Shown here in pieces: positions 16,440-24,381 of a DNA stretch of 26,779 bases. This stretch comes from a virus, in IMG/VR virus record IMGVR_UViG_3300042516_003340, positions 1 through 26,779 of that record. One strand, written 5' to 3'. Numbering within the stretch: position 1 is the stretch's first letter; the number at the start of each line of letters is the position of its first letter. The notes below the pieces were generated by a model. It did not search any database. It was given only the letters and a program-made list of their open reading frames with translations, and had not been told where the DNA came from. A program made the position numbers and the translations under genes.

Positions 16440-16704
16440 AAATGCTATTGAATTTAGATTATCAATTTTTAATCAAATTCATGAAATAGTTTTTCATGGT
16501 AAAGGTGGTTATGATTATTTTACTATTTATAACATGCCTATATGGTTAAGAAATTATACTTTTAATAAAATTAAAGATTGGTATTCTGAATCTAATAAAC
16601 AACAAAATAATGAAGAAACGTGGGTAAAAGGTAAAGTTAAAGAACAAGTAAAAAATACAACAATATCAACCCCTTCTTATGTTACAAAGGCATCTAAAAA
16701 ATGA
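16384..16704 (+). CDS. Second tail-assembly reading frame, +1 overlap, no ATG start
   Basis: An open frame overlapping the end of the gp26-like gene in the +1 frame. The coordinate given is its most upstream possible start (TTG at 16384). The sequence that looks conserved begins after the overlap: YKNAIEFRLSIFNQIHEIVF, GKGGYDYFTIYNMPIWLR and NYTFNKIKDWYSE, which resembles the short protein that follows gp26-like genes in other T4-like phages ('...GKGG...YNMP.WLR...'). The C-terminal third is Lys/Gln/Asn-rich. The only in-frame ATG (16534, the Met of NMP) falls inside this conserved part, so ATG initiation would lose it. Expression is therefore by a non-ATG start or by slippage at the 7-T run. 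In the second case the product is a C-terminal extension of the gp26-like protein, comparable to lambda gpGT. The frame is real with good confidence; its expression route is open. Confidence 0.75.
   Translation: MRRISISQLILTFFGLTYKNAIEFRLSIFNQIHEIVFHGKGGYDYFTIYNMPIWLRNYTFNKIKDWYSESNKQQNNEETWVKGKVKEQVKNTTISTPSYVTKASKK
16419..16425 (+). other. Candidate programmed frameshift site (7-T run)
   Basis: In the gp26-like frame the bases read AAC TTT TTT TGG. A +1 step (or a -2 step) on the T run would move ribosomes into the overlapping frame: the tRNA can re-pair with TTT either way, and the next codon then reads GGC. An AGGAGG at 16387-16392 lies 26 nt upstream, probably too far to stimulate slippage. 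Confidence 0.45.
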
Positions 16705-16714
16705 TGCCTTTTAA

Positions 16715-16722
16715 TATTTATT
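16715..16722 (+). promoter_or_regulatory. TATTTATT near-match before the tape measure gene
   Basis: One mismatch to the recurrent 8-mer, ending 5 nt before the tape measure ATG. A transcript starting just downstream would be nearly leaderless, so either the motif is not a -10 box here or the next gene is read through from upstream. Confidence 0.25.
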
Positions 16723-16727
16723 AACAT

Positions 16728-18968
16728 ATGGCAAAGAAAGAACTTGATCCTAAGGATATTGAAAAAAAAGCAAAAGAGACTGCTGAGATAGTCGAAGATG
16801 CTCTTCGAAATATATCATCACAAATTGGTGAAATATTTCAAGATGCTTTTGATACAACATCAAGTTTTAGTAAAACTCTTACTGGTGATATTACTAAAGG
16901 GATTAATAATCTAGCTAAAACAAGTACAACTTTATTAAGCAACCAGGAAAAATTAAGCTCAGGTAGTTTAACTAGAAGTCAAGTTGAAAAACAAATAGCA
17001 GAACGTACATTTAAAGTAGCAGCTCTTCAACAACAAATTAACATTGCTAAAAAAGCAGGTTTAATAACAGATGAAGAAGCAGATGAACAATTAGGTCAAG
17101 CTTTATTGTATGAAAAAGAATTTATTGATGATTTAAATAAACAAGCTGATTTAGCAGATAAATTCAATAAAAAATTAGGAGTAACAGGAGCAACCATAAA
17201 GGGATTAAATAAAATTCCTATTTTAGGTAGTCTTATAAATGCTGAAACAGTTTTAGCTAGAATACAAAAGAAAACAGCTGAAGAAGGTTCAACAAAATTT
17301 GATGTATTTAAAGAAGGAGTTAAAGGTGTCGGTTCATCAATGAAAGACAATTTAACAGACCCATCAGTATTAATGGGTGGTGGTTTTTCAATTTTAGCCA
17401 AAGTAATTCAGTTTTTCATTGATGCTATGTTTGCTGCTGATAAACGAGTTACAGATATAGCTAAAAATTTAAGCATAAGTAAAGATTCAGCACGAGGATT
17501 ATATGATAATCTTAAAGCCAGTAAAACGGAAATGGATACTATGTATAGAACTACAGCTAATATTGCTGAAGCTTTTAATGACATAGCTCAACTTACTGGT
17601 TTTTCTACAATAGCTACTACTGATCAAATCGAAGCTCAAATAGTTTTAACTAAACAATTAGGTCAATCTAAAGAAGAAGCTTTAGGATTACAAGAAGCAT
17701 TTGCAATAAGTAATGTTGAAGCTGGTAAAGGAATAGATATTGTTTATGATCAGATAGCGGCCTTTGCAAATCAAAATAAAATAGTAGCTGATGGCCGAAA
17801 AATACTACAGGAAGTAGGTAAAACAAGTAAATTAATTCAACTTAATTTTAGAGGCAATGTTGGTGAATTAACTAAATCTGTTTTAGAAGCTAAAAAATTA
17901 GGTTTAACTTTAGATCAAGTTTCTAAAGTAGGTGAGTCATTATTAAATTTTGAACAATCTATATCTAATGAATTAGAAGCTGAATTATTAACGGGTAAAG
18001 ATTTAAATTTAGAAAAAGCACGTGAATTTGCTTTAAATCATGATATAGCAGGTTTAACTCAAGAAATAGCTAAAAATGGAATAACAGCTGAAAAATTTGC
18101 TTCTATGAATGTTATTCAGCAAGAAGCAATAGCTAAAACATTAGGTATGAGTGCTAATGAATTAGCAGATAGTTTATATAAACAACAAGTAATCGATAAA
18201 GTAGCAGGTGATACTACTAAAAAATTAAGAGAACAAGCAGAAGCAGCTAGAAAAAGAGGAGAATATGAAACAGCTATTAAATTAGAAAAAGAAGCAGCAT
18301 TAATTGAACAAGGAATTTTAGAAGGTAGAAATTTAAAAGAAGCCCAAAAATCAGCAGATGCTCAAGAAAAATTTAATGTAGCTGTAGAACGAATTAAAGA
18401 AGTATTTTCCGATTTAGTAAATGGTGGAATACTTGATAAATTAGTAGATTACTTAGATCAATTTGTTGGAAGTTTAGAAACAGGAAGTAGCGTATTAGGT
18501 ACCATGATATTTGGCCCCGACTCAAAATCAGAAATTGCTTCATCTAGAAAAGCATCTCTTGAAGAACAATTAAAAATGGCTAAAGACGATGATGAAAAGA
18601 AAAAACTTCAAGAAAGAATTAAAAAACAAGAAGAAATTTATAATGCTGAAAAAGCTAAAGAAAATGAAAAAGCATTAAAAACTGTAGGAATAAGTCAAAG
18701 TGAAACAAAACAAATTCAAAATAATGAAGTAGTAACAGCACCTCGCGGTCCAAAATTTGCTGAAGGAGGAATTATAACAAAACCAATTAGCAATGCAACA
18801 ATAGGTGAAGCTGGTCCTGAAGCTATTATTCCATTAGGTGAATTAATGAAACATTTTAATGCTATGAATAACACATTAAATGCTATATTACAAAAAGATA
18901 GTAATGTATATTTAGATGGAACAAAAGTAGGTACAGCAATGAATGTAAGTACATATAGAGTTCAATAA
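16728..18968 (+). CDS. Tail tape measure protein
   Basis: A 746-residue, largely helical protein. Residues about 1-200 are charged and coiled-coil-like (IEKKAKETAEIVEDAL, RSQVEKQIAERTFKVAALQQ). A hydrophobic stretch (FSILAKVIQFFIDAMF, about 221-236) follows, as many tape measures have one or more membrane-active segments used for DNA entry. A long helical middle comes next, then a highly charged coiled coil (about 605-670). The C-terminus has the hallmark EGGIITKP and GEAGPEAIIPLGEL (about 680-710) and a final VYLDGTKVGTAM, typical of tape measure ends in many phages. Length sets tail length; 746 residues at about 0.15 nm per helical residue predicts a tail near 110 nm, an estimate only. It follows the assembly-chaperone pair and precedes baseplate genes, the standard order. 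Confidence 0.88.
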   Translation: MAKKELDPKDIEKKAKETAEIVEDALRNISSQIGEIFQDAFDTTSSFSKTLTGDITKGINNLAKTSTTLLSNQEKLSSGSLTRSQVEKQIAERTFKVAALQQQINIAKKAGLITDEEADEQLGQALLYEKEFIDDLNKQADLADKFNKKLGVTGATIKGLNKIPILGSLINAETVLARIQKKTAEEGSTKFDVFKEGVKGVGSSMKDNLTDPSVLMGGGFSILAKVIQFFIDAMFAADKRVTDIAKNLSISKDSARGLYDNLKASKTEMDTMYRTTANIAEAFNDIAQLTGFSTIATTDQIEAQIVLTKQLGQSKEEALGLQEAFAISNVEAGKGIDIVYDQIAAFANQNKIVADGRKILQEVGKTSKLIQLNFRGNVGELTKSVLEAKKLGLTLDQVSKVGESLLNFEQSISNELEAELLTGKDLNLEKAREFALNHDIAGLTQEIAKNGITAEKFASMNVIQQEAIAKTLGMSANELADSLYKQQVIDKVAGDTTKKLREQAEAARKRGEYETAIKLEKEAALIEQGILEGRNLKEAQKSADAQEKFNVAVERIKEVFSDLVNGGILDKLVDYLDQFVGSLETGSSVLGTMIFGPDSKSEIASSRKASLEEQLKMAKDDDEKKKLQERIKKQEEIYNAEKAKENEKALKTVGISQSETKQIQNNEVVTAPRGPKFAEGGIITKPISNATIGEAGPEAIIPLGELMKHFNAMNNTLNAILQKDSNVYLDGTKVGTAMNVSTYRVQ

Positions 18969-18973
18969 TTTAA

Positions 18974-18981
18974 TATTTATA
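18974..18981 (+). promoter_or_regulatory. TATTTATA motif upstream of the baseplate gene block
   Basis: Exact copy of the recurrent 8-mer in the 29-nt gap after the tape measure stop, ending 16 nt before the next ATG. The genes that follow to 25125 are nearly contiguous, so this would be the head of a baseplate unit. Confidence 0.45.
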
Positions 18982-18997
18982 ATAAAATAATATAACA

Positions 18998-19243
18998 ATG
19001 GGACTATTAGATAAATTAACAACCGCAGGTTCAGTATTGACTGATTTAGATGGTAAAACACCAGTAAAATATGATGGTGCTTCTAATTATCAAAAAGGTT
19101 TAGCTACTTCACAACTTGATTTAGATGGTAAAACACCTTTACAATATGATAGACAAACAATTCAAATTGCAGGCTTAACACAATCACAATTAGATTTAGA
19201 CGGTAAAACACCAGAAAAATATTTAGATAATCCACCTAGATAA
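18998..19243 (+). CDS. Small protein with three 25-residue repeats
   Basis: An 81-residue protein. The heptad DLDGKTP occurs at residues 16-22, 41-47 and 66-72, exactly 25 residues apart, each followed by two variable residues and Tyr. GL..SQ elements precede the second and third copies. The whole protein is little more than these repeats plus a short MGLLDKL start, which resembles the MGLIDLK start of the next gene. Asp-x-Asp-Gly could suggest metal binding, but the loop is too short for a standard EF-hand. Its stop shares a base with the next start (TAATG), so it is coupled to a baseplate gene and sits after the tape measure. A virion or baseplate role is likely by position. I do not recognise the family. 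Confidence 0.75.
   Translation: MGLLDKLTTAGSVLTDLDGKTPVKYDGASNYQKGLATSQLDLDGKTPLQYDRQTIQIAGLTQSQLDLDGKTPEKYLDNPPR
19043..19213 (+). repeat. Threefold 75-nt coding repeat
   Basis: Three in-frame copies, 75 nt apart, of a segment reading GATTTAGA(T/C)GGTAAAACACC (19043, 19118 and 19193). The DNA is almost unchanged between copies in the DLDGKTP core, while the linkers have diverged. Confidence 0.85.
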
Positions 19244-21036
19244 TGGGATTAATCGACTTAAAGACTGATCTTAAGTCCCTAAGATATGGGAAAGATACCC
19301 TTGGTGGAGGGTATAGTGGCCAACCTTATATTCAAACACCAATACCTGATAGCTTTAATGATTTAGGAGCTAATGAAGATTTTATTTTACGAGGAGGCAT
19401 AGGTGCTATAAGAGATTCTCTTACAGATATTAGACGTTTAGGTAAAATGTTTATTGATACAAAATCACCTAATGGGTTAATTTTTATTGCTAAACAACAA
19501 TTATTATCACGTACAGCAGTTCGTACTCAAACAAGTGGTATATTAAATGAAGGTACCTATTCACCATTAAATACATTGGCACAAGCCGGTGTTATAGCGT
19601 TTGGTACGCATTTAAATAAACAAGGCATTAATCCATTCGCTGATACAGGAGCATATGCTAATAACGATGCTTTATATAATACTAAAGTAAATAAATCTAA
19701 ACCACTAATTGAAAATAGATTATATCAATTAACTAAAGCAAGTGTAGAAAATACACCTTATGCTTTTGATGGAAGTAGAGTAATACTTAATAATGGTATT
19801 AATGTAATGACTTATACTGGTGGTCCTGGTTCTTTATTAGGAGTAGGAAATACAGGTATAAGATATTCTACATTATCTAAAACAAATTTAACTACTAACG
19901 ATAAAACTAATAATTTTATTGTTGGTAAATCTACAGGTAACTGGGCTTTTAATTCTAAAGATTTATTTGCACCTTATTATCAATCACCCTTACTTCCTTT
20001 AATACCAGAAGCCCAAAGTCCAGAATCACAAGGTAGTATTTCTTCTCCTAAAATTCAAGATTTTAGGAAAATATTAAGAGAAAAACTAGGTGTTAATACT
20101 ACAGCAGGTAAAAATGCTACTGATAGTGGTGCTACATCTTTATCTCAAGATTATACTTTAGAAGGTGGTGTTAACTTTACTCAACGAGTAAATATTGGAG
20201 ACCCTGGACAAAGAGGAGCAAAAAGTTATGCTGACTATTCTAAAGGAGTTATTGATATAGCTACTAATAATTCACCTTACGGTAACATTGGAGGAACCCC
20301 AGCAGGTTTAGATAAAATAAATTCCTTACCAATTTACAGAAGTCAAGCAGTTGATACTACTCAACCAATAAATGATTTTGTAAAATTTAGAATTGCTGTT
20401 ATTGATAATGATAGTCCTAATTTTAAAACATTTATGCATTTTAGAGCATTTTTAGGACCTATATCGGATTCTTATAATGCTCAGTGGAATAGTTTTCAAT
20501 ATCTTGGTAGAGGTGAAAATTTCTATACTTATGGTGGGTTTACTAGACAAATTTCATTATCGTGGACTGTTGCTGCTCAATCAAAACAGGAACTTATTCC
20601 AATGTATAAAAAATTAAATTATCTTGCTTCTACATTAGCCCCAGACTACAGTCCAAACGGTTATATGAGAGGTAATTTAGTTCAATTAACAATTGGTGGT
20701 TATTTATATGAACAACCTGGTTTTATAACTGGATTAACATATGAAATGAGTGAGGACAGTCCTTGGGAAATTGGAATTGGAATAACACCAGGATCAGAAG
20801 ATGGAACAGTAAAAGAATTAGCTAAAATTATTAGAGTTACAGGATTTAATTTTACTCCAATCCAAAACTTTATTCCAAGAAAACAACAATTACAATTTAG
20901 CACAAATACAACTGAAACCACAGGAGATGATACAGGATTTGTTTTATCATATCCTGGAGATCAAAGATTTATAGCTTTAGCAAACGGACCTAATGTCGAT
21001 AATAATAATTACGGCAATAATGATACTAGTAATTAA
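19243..21036 (+). CDS. Baseplate tube initiator/cap-like protein
   Basis: A 597-residue protein. Residues about 1-370 are poorly recognisable, with low-complexity Asn/Thr/Ser-rich stretches. Residues about 375-540 form a conserved region: DFVKFRIAVIDND, FRAFLGPISDSYNAQWNS, YLGRGENFYTYGGFTRQISL, then SKQELIPMYKKLNYLASTLA and a GNLVQLTIGGYLYEQPGFIT strand set. The pattern '(W)N...Y.GRGE..Y.Y.GF.R..S' followed by 'L.P.Y.KLN.L' is known from myovirus baseplate proteins related to the tail tube fold (gp48/gp54-like). Such proteins cap the hub and start tube polymerisation. Translation is coupled at both ends by TAATG. Which T4 protein it corresponds to is not certain, and the long N-terminal part may carry an additional role. 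Confidence 0.65.
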   Translation: MGLIDLKTDLKSLRYGKDTLGGGYSGQPYIQTPIPDSFNDLGANEDFILRGGIGAIRDSLTDIRRLGKMFIDTKSPNGLIFIAKQQLLSRTAVRTQTSGILNEGTYSPLNTLAQAGVIAFGTHLNKQGINPFADTGAYANNDALYNTKVNKSKPLIENRLYQLTKASVENTPYAFDGSRVILNNGINVMTYTGGPGSLLGVGNTGIRYSTLSKTNLTTNDKTNNFIVGKSTGNWAFNSKDLFAPYYQSPLLPLIPEAQSPESQGSISSPKIQDFRKILREKLGVNTTAGKNATDSGATSLSQDYTLEGGVNFTQRVNIGDPGQRGAKSYADYSKGVIDIATNNSPYGNIGGTPAGLDKINSLPIYRSQAVDTTQPINDFVKFRIAVIDNDSPNFKTFMHFRAFLGPISDSYNAQWNSFQYLGRGENFYTYGGFTRQISLSWTVAAQSKQELIPMYKKLNYLASTLAPDYSPNGYMRGNLVQLTIGGYLYEQPGFITGLTYEMSEDSPWEIGIGITPGSEDGTVKELAKIIRVTGFNFTPIQNFIPRKQQLQFSTNTTETTGDDTGFVLSYPGDQRFIALANGPNVDNNNYGNNDTSN

Positions 21037-21359
21037 TGAATAGATATCAAAACATACCAAAAATAAAAATTGATGGAAATCTTGTTTATCAAACATCACG
21101 ATATCCTGAGGTACAATTATCTGAAAATGATATTTATGTTTATACAACCCAAGGTGATAGATTTGATATTTTAGCACAGCAATATTATAAAGATAGTTCT
21201 TTATGGTGGGTTATATCTATTGCTAATACAGGCAATGCAGGTGCAGATACATTAATAAGTTTACCTCAAAATACATTAGTAATCCCTCAAGGAATACAAA
21301 TTCGAATCCCAGCAAACTATATAAATGTAGTAAGAAATTTTACAGCAATAAATACCTAA
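21036..21359 (+). CDS. LysM-like baseplate protein (gpX/gp53-like)
   Basis: A 107-residue protein. Residues about 30-95 match the phage LysM-like pattern: 'YTTQGDRFDILAQQYYKDSS' entry, LWWVISIANTG helix, and a closing PQGIQIRIP strand. The tail protein X of P2-type phages and part of T4 gp53 have this fold. In virions it acts as a baseplate connector rather than as an external peptidoglycan binder. It starts on the previous stop (TAATG) and ends 3 nt before the hub gene. A wedge or hub-linking role is inferred from this place. The N-terminal 30 residues (PKIKIDGNLVYQTSRYP) resemble the lead-in seen in related proteins. Confidence 0.75.
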   Translation: MNRYQNIPKIKIDGNLVYQTSRYPEVQLSENDIYVYTTQGDRFDILAQQYYKDSSLWWVISIANTGNAGADTLISLPQNTLVIPQGIQIRIPANYINVVRNFTAINT

Positions 21360-21362
21360 TTT

Positions 21363-24300
21363 ATGTCAAATATAGTAGGAGAAGGTTTTCCAAAAGCAAT
21401 AATACAACAAATCGATGTACGTCAAAAAGTATATGGTTCTGCAAATAGAACTAATGAACAATTATCTTATTTAGAAGCAAGAACAGGTTGGGTAAAATTA
21501 GTTTCATCAGTTAATGTAGATACCCCTATTAGAAATATTCCATATGTAGGAGGTGAATTAGCTTCTAGATTTGTATTATTTAATGGTACTACAAATGAAT
21601 CACCAACTAGAGGTGCTTTAGAAACCTATCAAAGAGGTGGTATATGGCCAGGAGGTAATGCAAATGAAAATAATTATGCTTATGGTATAGGAGGAATAGA
21701 TTATGGTTTAAGACCAATGCCTGGTATTAAGTATGCAACTATTAAAACTGAAACTCGTGGTTCAATAAAAACAGCAGAAGTAAAAATTCAAGCAAATAAT
21801 AGACAACAATTTGATATTATTGATTTATTATATATGCGTTTAGGATTTTCAATGTTGTTAGAATGGGGTAATAGTTCTTATTTTGATAATGATGGAAAAT
21901 ATATAAAAGACAATCCTTATAGTTTAGCAGATGATTTTTTATTAGGTAACTTAGGATATGATACAATTTATAATACAATTCAAGAAAAACGATTAGCATC
22001 TTGTGGTAATTATGATGCTCTTATAGGTAAAGTAGTTAACTTTTCTTGGAATTTTACTAAAGACTTAACATACGAAATTACTTTAAAAATAATTAGTATG
22101 GGTGATGTAATTGAATCACTTAAAACTAATGCTCTTTTACCAGGTGGTAGTTTAGATACTTCAGCTACAACCCCTGTTACAGGTTCAACCCCACCCGCAC
22201 CTACTCCAGAAACAGTAATTAAAGATTTTGCTAATGTTCATGAAATTGGTAAAATGTTTTATCAAAACCAACAAAAATTAGCTCCTTTAGGTAGTGGTTT
22301 AGATGGAATATCAACAATTATTGAATCTAATTTAGAATATAGTGGAAGAGATGATGGTAATAGTGTTTCATTTTTTAAACAAGTTTATCAAGATAAAGGA
22401 TCTACTCAATACTATGTTAAATTAGGTTGGTTTTTAAAATGGATAGAAAAAAATCTTATATATAAAGTAAAAACAAATAATGCTACTGTTAATAAACAAG
22501 TAAAACTATTAAAAATAAATAATAAAGTAAAAGAAAATATTATTTATCTTTTAGGGAGACAAATTAGTACAGATCCTGGTATATGTTTATTTAGAGTTAG
22601 ATTTAATACTCCGAGTGGGTTTATTCAATTTGCTAATGATGCTGATGAATTTTATGCTCCTAGTGTAAATGGAAATCGTTATGGATATATAATGAATTCT
22701 TATTTTAATATAGCATGGATTCTTAAACAGATGGAATCTTTAAAAAATAAGGATGGTAAAGTTCCATTATTTGATTTATTAAAATGTTTATGTGATGGAT
22801 GGAATTCGGCTACTGGTAATTTTAATAAATTATCCCCTGTAGTAGATAGTGAAACTAATGAAATTAAATTAGTAGATGAAGTTATTCTTCCTAATAAAGA
22901 TAGTTTTATAACCAATCTATCAGGATCAACAGAATTAGCTTATTTTAATGTTCAAGGATATTATTTTGACCCAAGTGGTTCTTCAACTGGTGGTTTTATT
23001 AGAGATTTAAATTTTACAACAACTGTACCACCAAATTTAGCTACTATGATTACTGTAGGAGCAACATCTAATGGATATGTTGTTGGACAAGAGGCAACAG
23101 CATTATCTAGAATGAATGCAGGTTTAACAGACAGATTTAAACCAGAAATTGATACAGAACAAGCACTTTTAAATGCTGTTCCATCATCCGGTTCTCTTTT
23201 ACAAGATTATAAAGCTCAAATTGATGCTTTTAATATATTTTTACGTGATTTAGGATCATGGCAAGGTCAAAACTTTCCAAAATGGAATCAAGAAGCAATT
23301 ACAGCGTTTTCAAATGCTGCTACTACTTTTTATGAATATGATCAAGCAAAACAAACCCAAGCAGCTCAAAAAATAAATAAAAATGCAGCTTCACCAAATG
23401 GTGGATTTTTACCTTTTGATTTATCTATAAAAATGGATGGACTTTCAGGAATGAAAGTTTATCAAAAATATACAATTGATACTACCTATTTGCCTTCAAA
23501 TTATCCTAATTCATTAGAATTTATTATTAAAAGTATTAGTAATACTATTGATAGTAATCAATGGACTACTACTTTAGAATCTATGGCTATTCCTAGAAAT
23601 CCATTTGGTTCTTCAATTGCTGAAGGTCCTGTTGAACAAGCATCTCGAAATGCAAATAGAGGAACACAAGCATCACCAACAAGTGCTGATAAACAAAGAA
23701 TTATTGAAAAAATTGTTGCGTTTGCTAGATCTAAAGGTATCACAGATAAAGAAAGATTAACAGCTATATTAGCAACCGCAAAGGCAGAATCTAATTTTAA
23801 TCCTTCAATTGTAGAAAGTTTTAATTATTCTTTAGATAGTGCTAAAAGAGTATTTCCTTCATATTTTAGAGGAATGACAGATGCTCAAATATTACAATAT
23901 ATTCCTGTATCAAAAGGAGGTAGTGGTTCACAAGAAAAACTTGCTAATTTCTTATATGGTGGTAAATACGGAAATGGACCTAATGAAGGATACAAATATG
24001 CTGGTAAAGGTTTAGTTCAAATTACATTTAAAGGTAATTATGAAGCAATGGCCAAAAAACTAAAATATTATGGATATGAAAAATGGGACATTGTTACTAA
24101 CCCAGAATATTTAAATGAAGAAGATACAGCAATTGCTGTTTTAGTAATAGGAAAATTACCTAATCCTGGAGGTAAAGATACAATTAAAGGACTTTCACCA
24201 GATAAAAGCTCATTTGGCCTTCAATTAAAACCAGGATTCCAAGGATATTTAACTAATGGATTAGAAGTACAAGCAACCCAAAACGGAGGTAAAAGAGTAG

Positions 24301-24380
24301 TAAATAGTGTAACAGCAGGATATACAGCAGCCGTTTATTCAATTAATAACACTAAATATATCCAAGATTTAATATCATAA
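21363..24380 (+). CDS. Baseplate hub fused to a GH19 lysozyme-like domain
   Basis: A 1,005-residue protein. Residues 1 to about 765 look like a baseplate hub: a 'LLYMRLGFSMLLEWG' segment, beta-rich regions, and an end near MKVYQKYTIDT...SNQWTTTLESMAIPRN that resembles the final strands of hub proteins. A Ser/Gln/Asn-rich linker follows. Residues about 785-1005 resemble a glycoside hydrolase 19 domain: ILATAKAESNFNPSIVESFN with probable catalytic Glu809 and a second Glu818, then YKYAGKGLVQITFKGNYEAM, which is the GH19 'Y.GRGLIQLTG..NY' core. GH19 domains in phages cut peptidoglycan. Placed on the hub, this would open the wall during infection, like the lysozyme of T4 gp5, which belongs to a different enzyme family. 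The length is far above that of a free GH19 endolysin (about 200-250). The GH19 call is strong; the hub call is moderate. Confidence 0.82.
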   Translation: MSNIVGEGFPKAIIQQIDVRQKVYGSANRTNEQLSYLEARTGWVKLVSSVNVDTPIRNIPYVGGELASRFVLFNGTTNESPTRGALETYQRGGIWPGGNANENNYAYGIGGIDYGLRPMPGIKYATIKTETRGSIKTAEVKIQANNRQQFDIIDLLYMRLGFSMLLEWGNSSYFDNDGKYIKDNPYSLADDFLLGNLGYDTIYNTIQEKRLASCGNYDALIGKVVNFSWNFTKDLTYEITLKIISMGDVIESLKTNALLPGGSLDTSATTPVTGSTPPAPTPETVIKDFANVHEIGKMFYQNQQKLAPLGSGLDGISTIIESNLEYSGRDDGNSVSFFKQVYQDKGSTQYYVKLGWFLKWIEKNLIYKVKTNNATVNKQVKLLKINNKVKENIIYLLGRQISTDPGICLFRVRFNTPSGFIQFANDADEFYAPSVNGNRYGYIMNSYFNIAWILKQMESLKNKDGKVPLFDLLKCLCDGWNSATGNFNKLSPVVDSETNEIKLVDEVILPNKDSFITNLSGSTELAYFNVQGYYFDPSGSSTGGFIRDLNFTTTVPPNLATMITVGATSNGYVVGQEATALSRMNAGLTDRFKPEIDTEQALLNAVPSSGSLLQDYKAQIDAFNIFLRDLGSWQGQNFPKWNQEAITAFSNAATTFYEYDQAKQTQAAQKINKNAASPNGGFLPFDLSIKMDGLSGMKVYQKYTIDTTYLPSNYPNSLEFIIKSISNTIDSNQWTTTLESMAIPRNPFGSSIAEGPVEQASRNANRGTQASPTSADKQRIIEKIVAFARSKGITDKERLTAILATAKAESNFNPSIVESFNYSLDSAKRVFPSYFRGMTDAQILQYIPVSKGGSGSQEKLANFLYGGKYGNGPNEGYKYAGKGLVQITFKGNYEAMAKKLKYYGYEKWDIVTNPEYLNEEDTAIAVLVIGKLPNPGGKDTIKGLSPDKSSFGLQLKPGFQGYLTNGLEVQATQNGGKRVVNSVTAGYTAAVYSINNTKYIQDLIS

Positions 24381-24381
24381 A

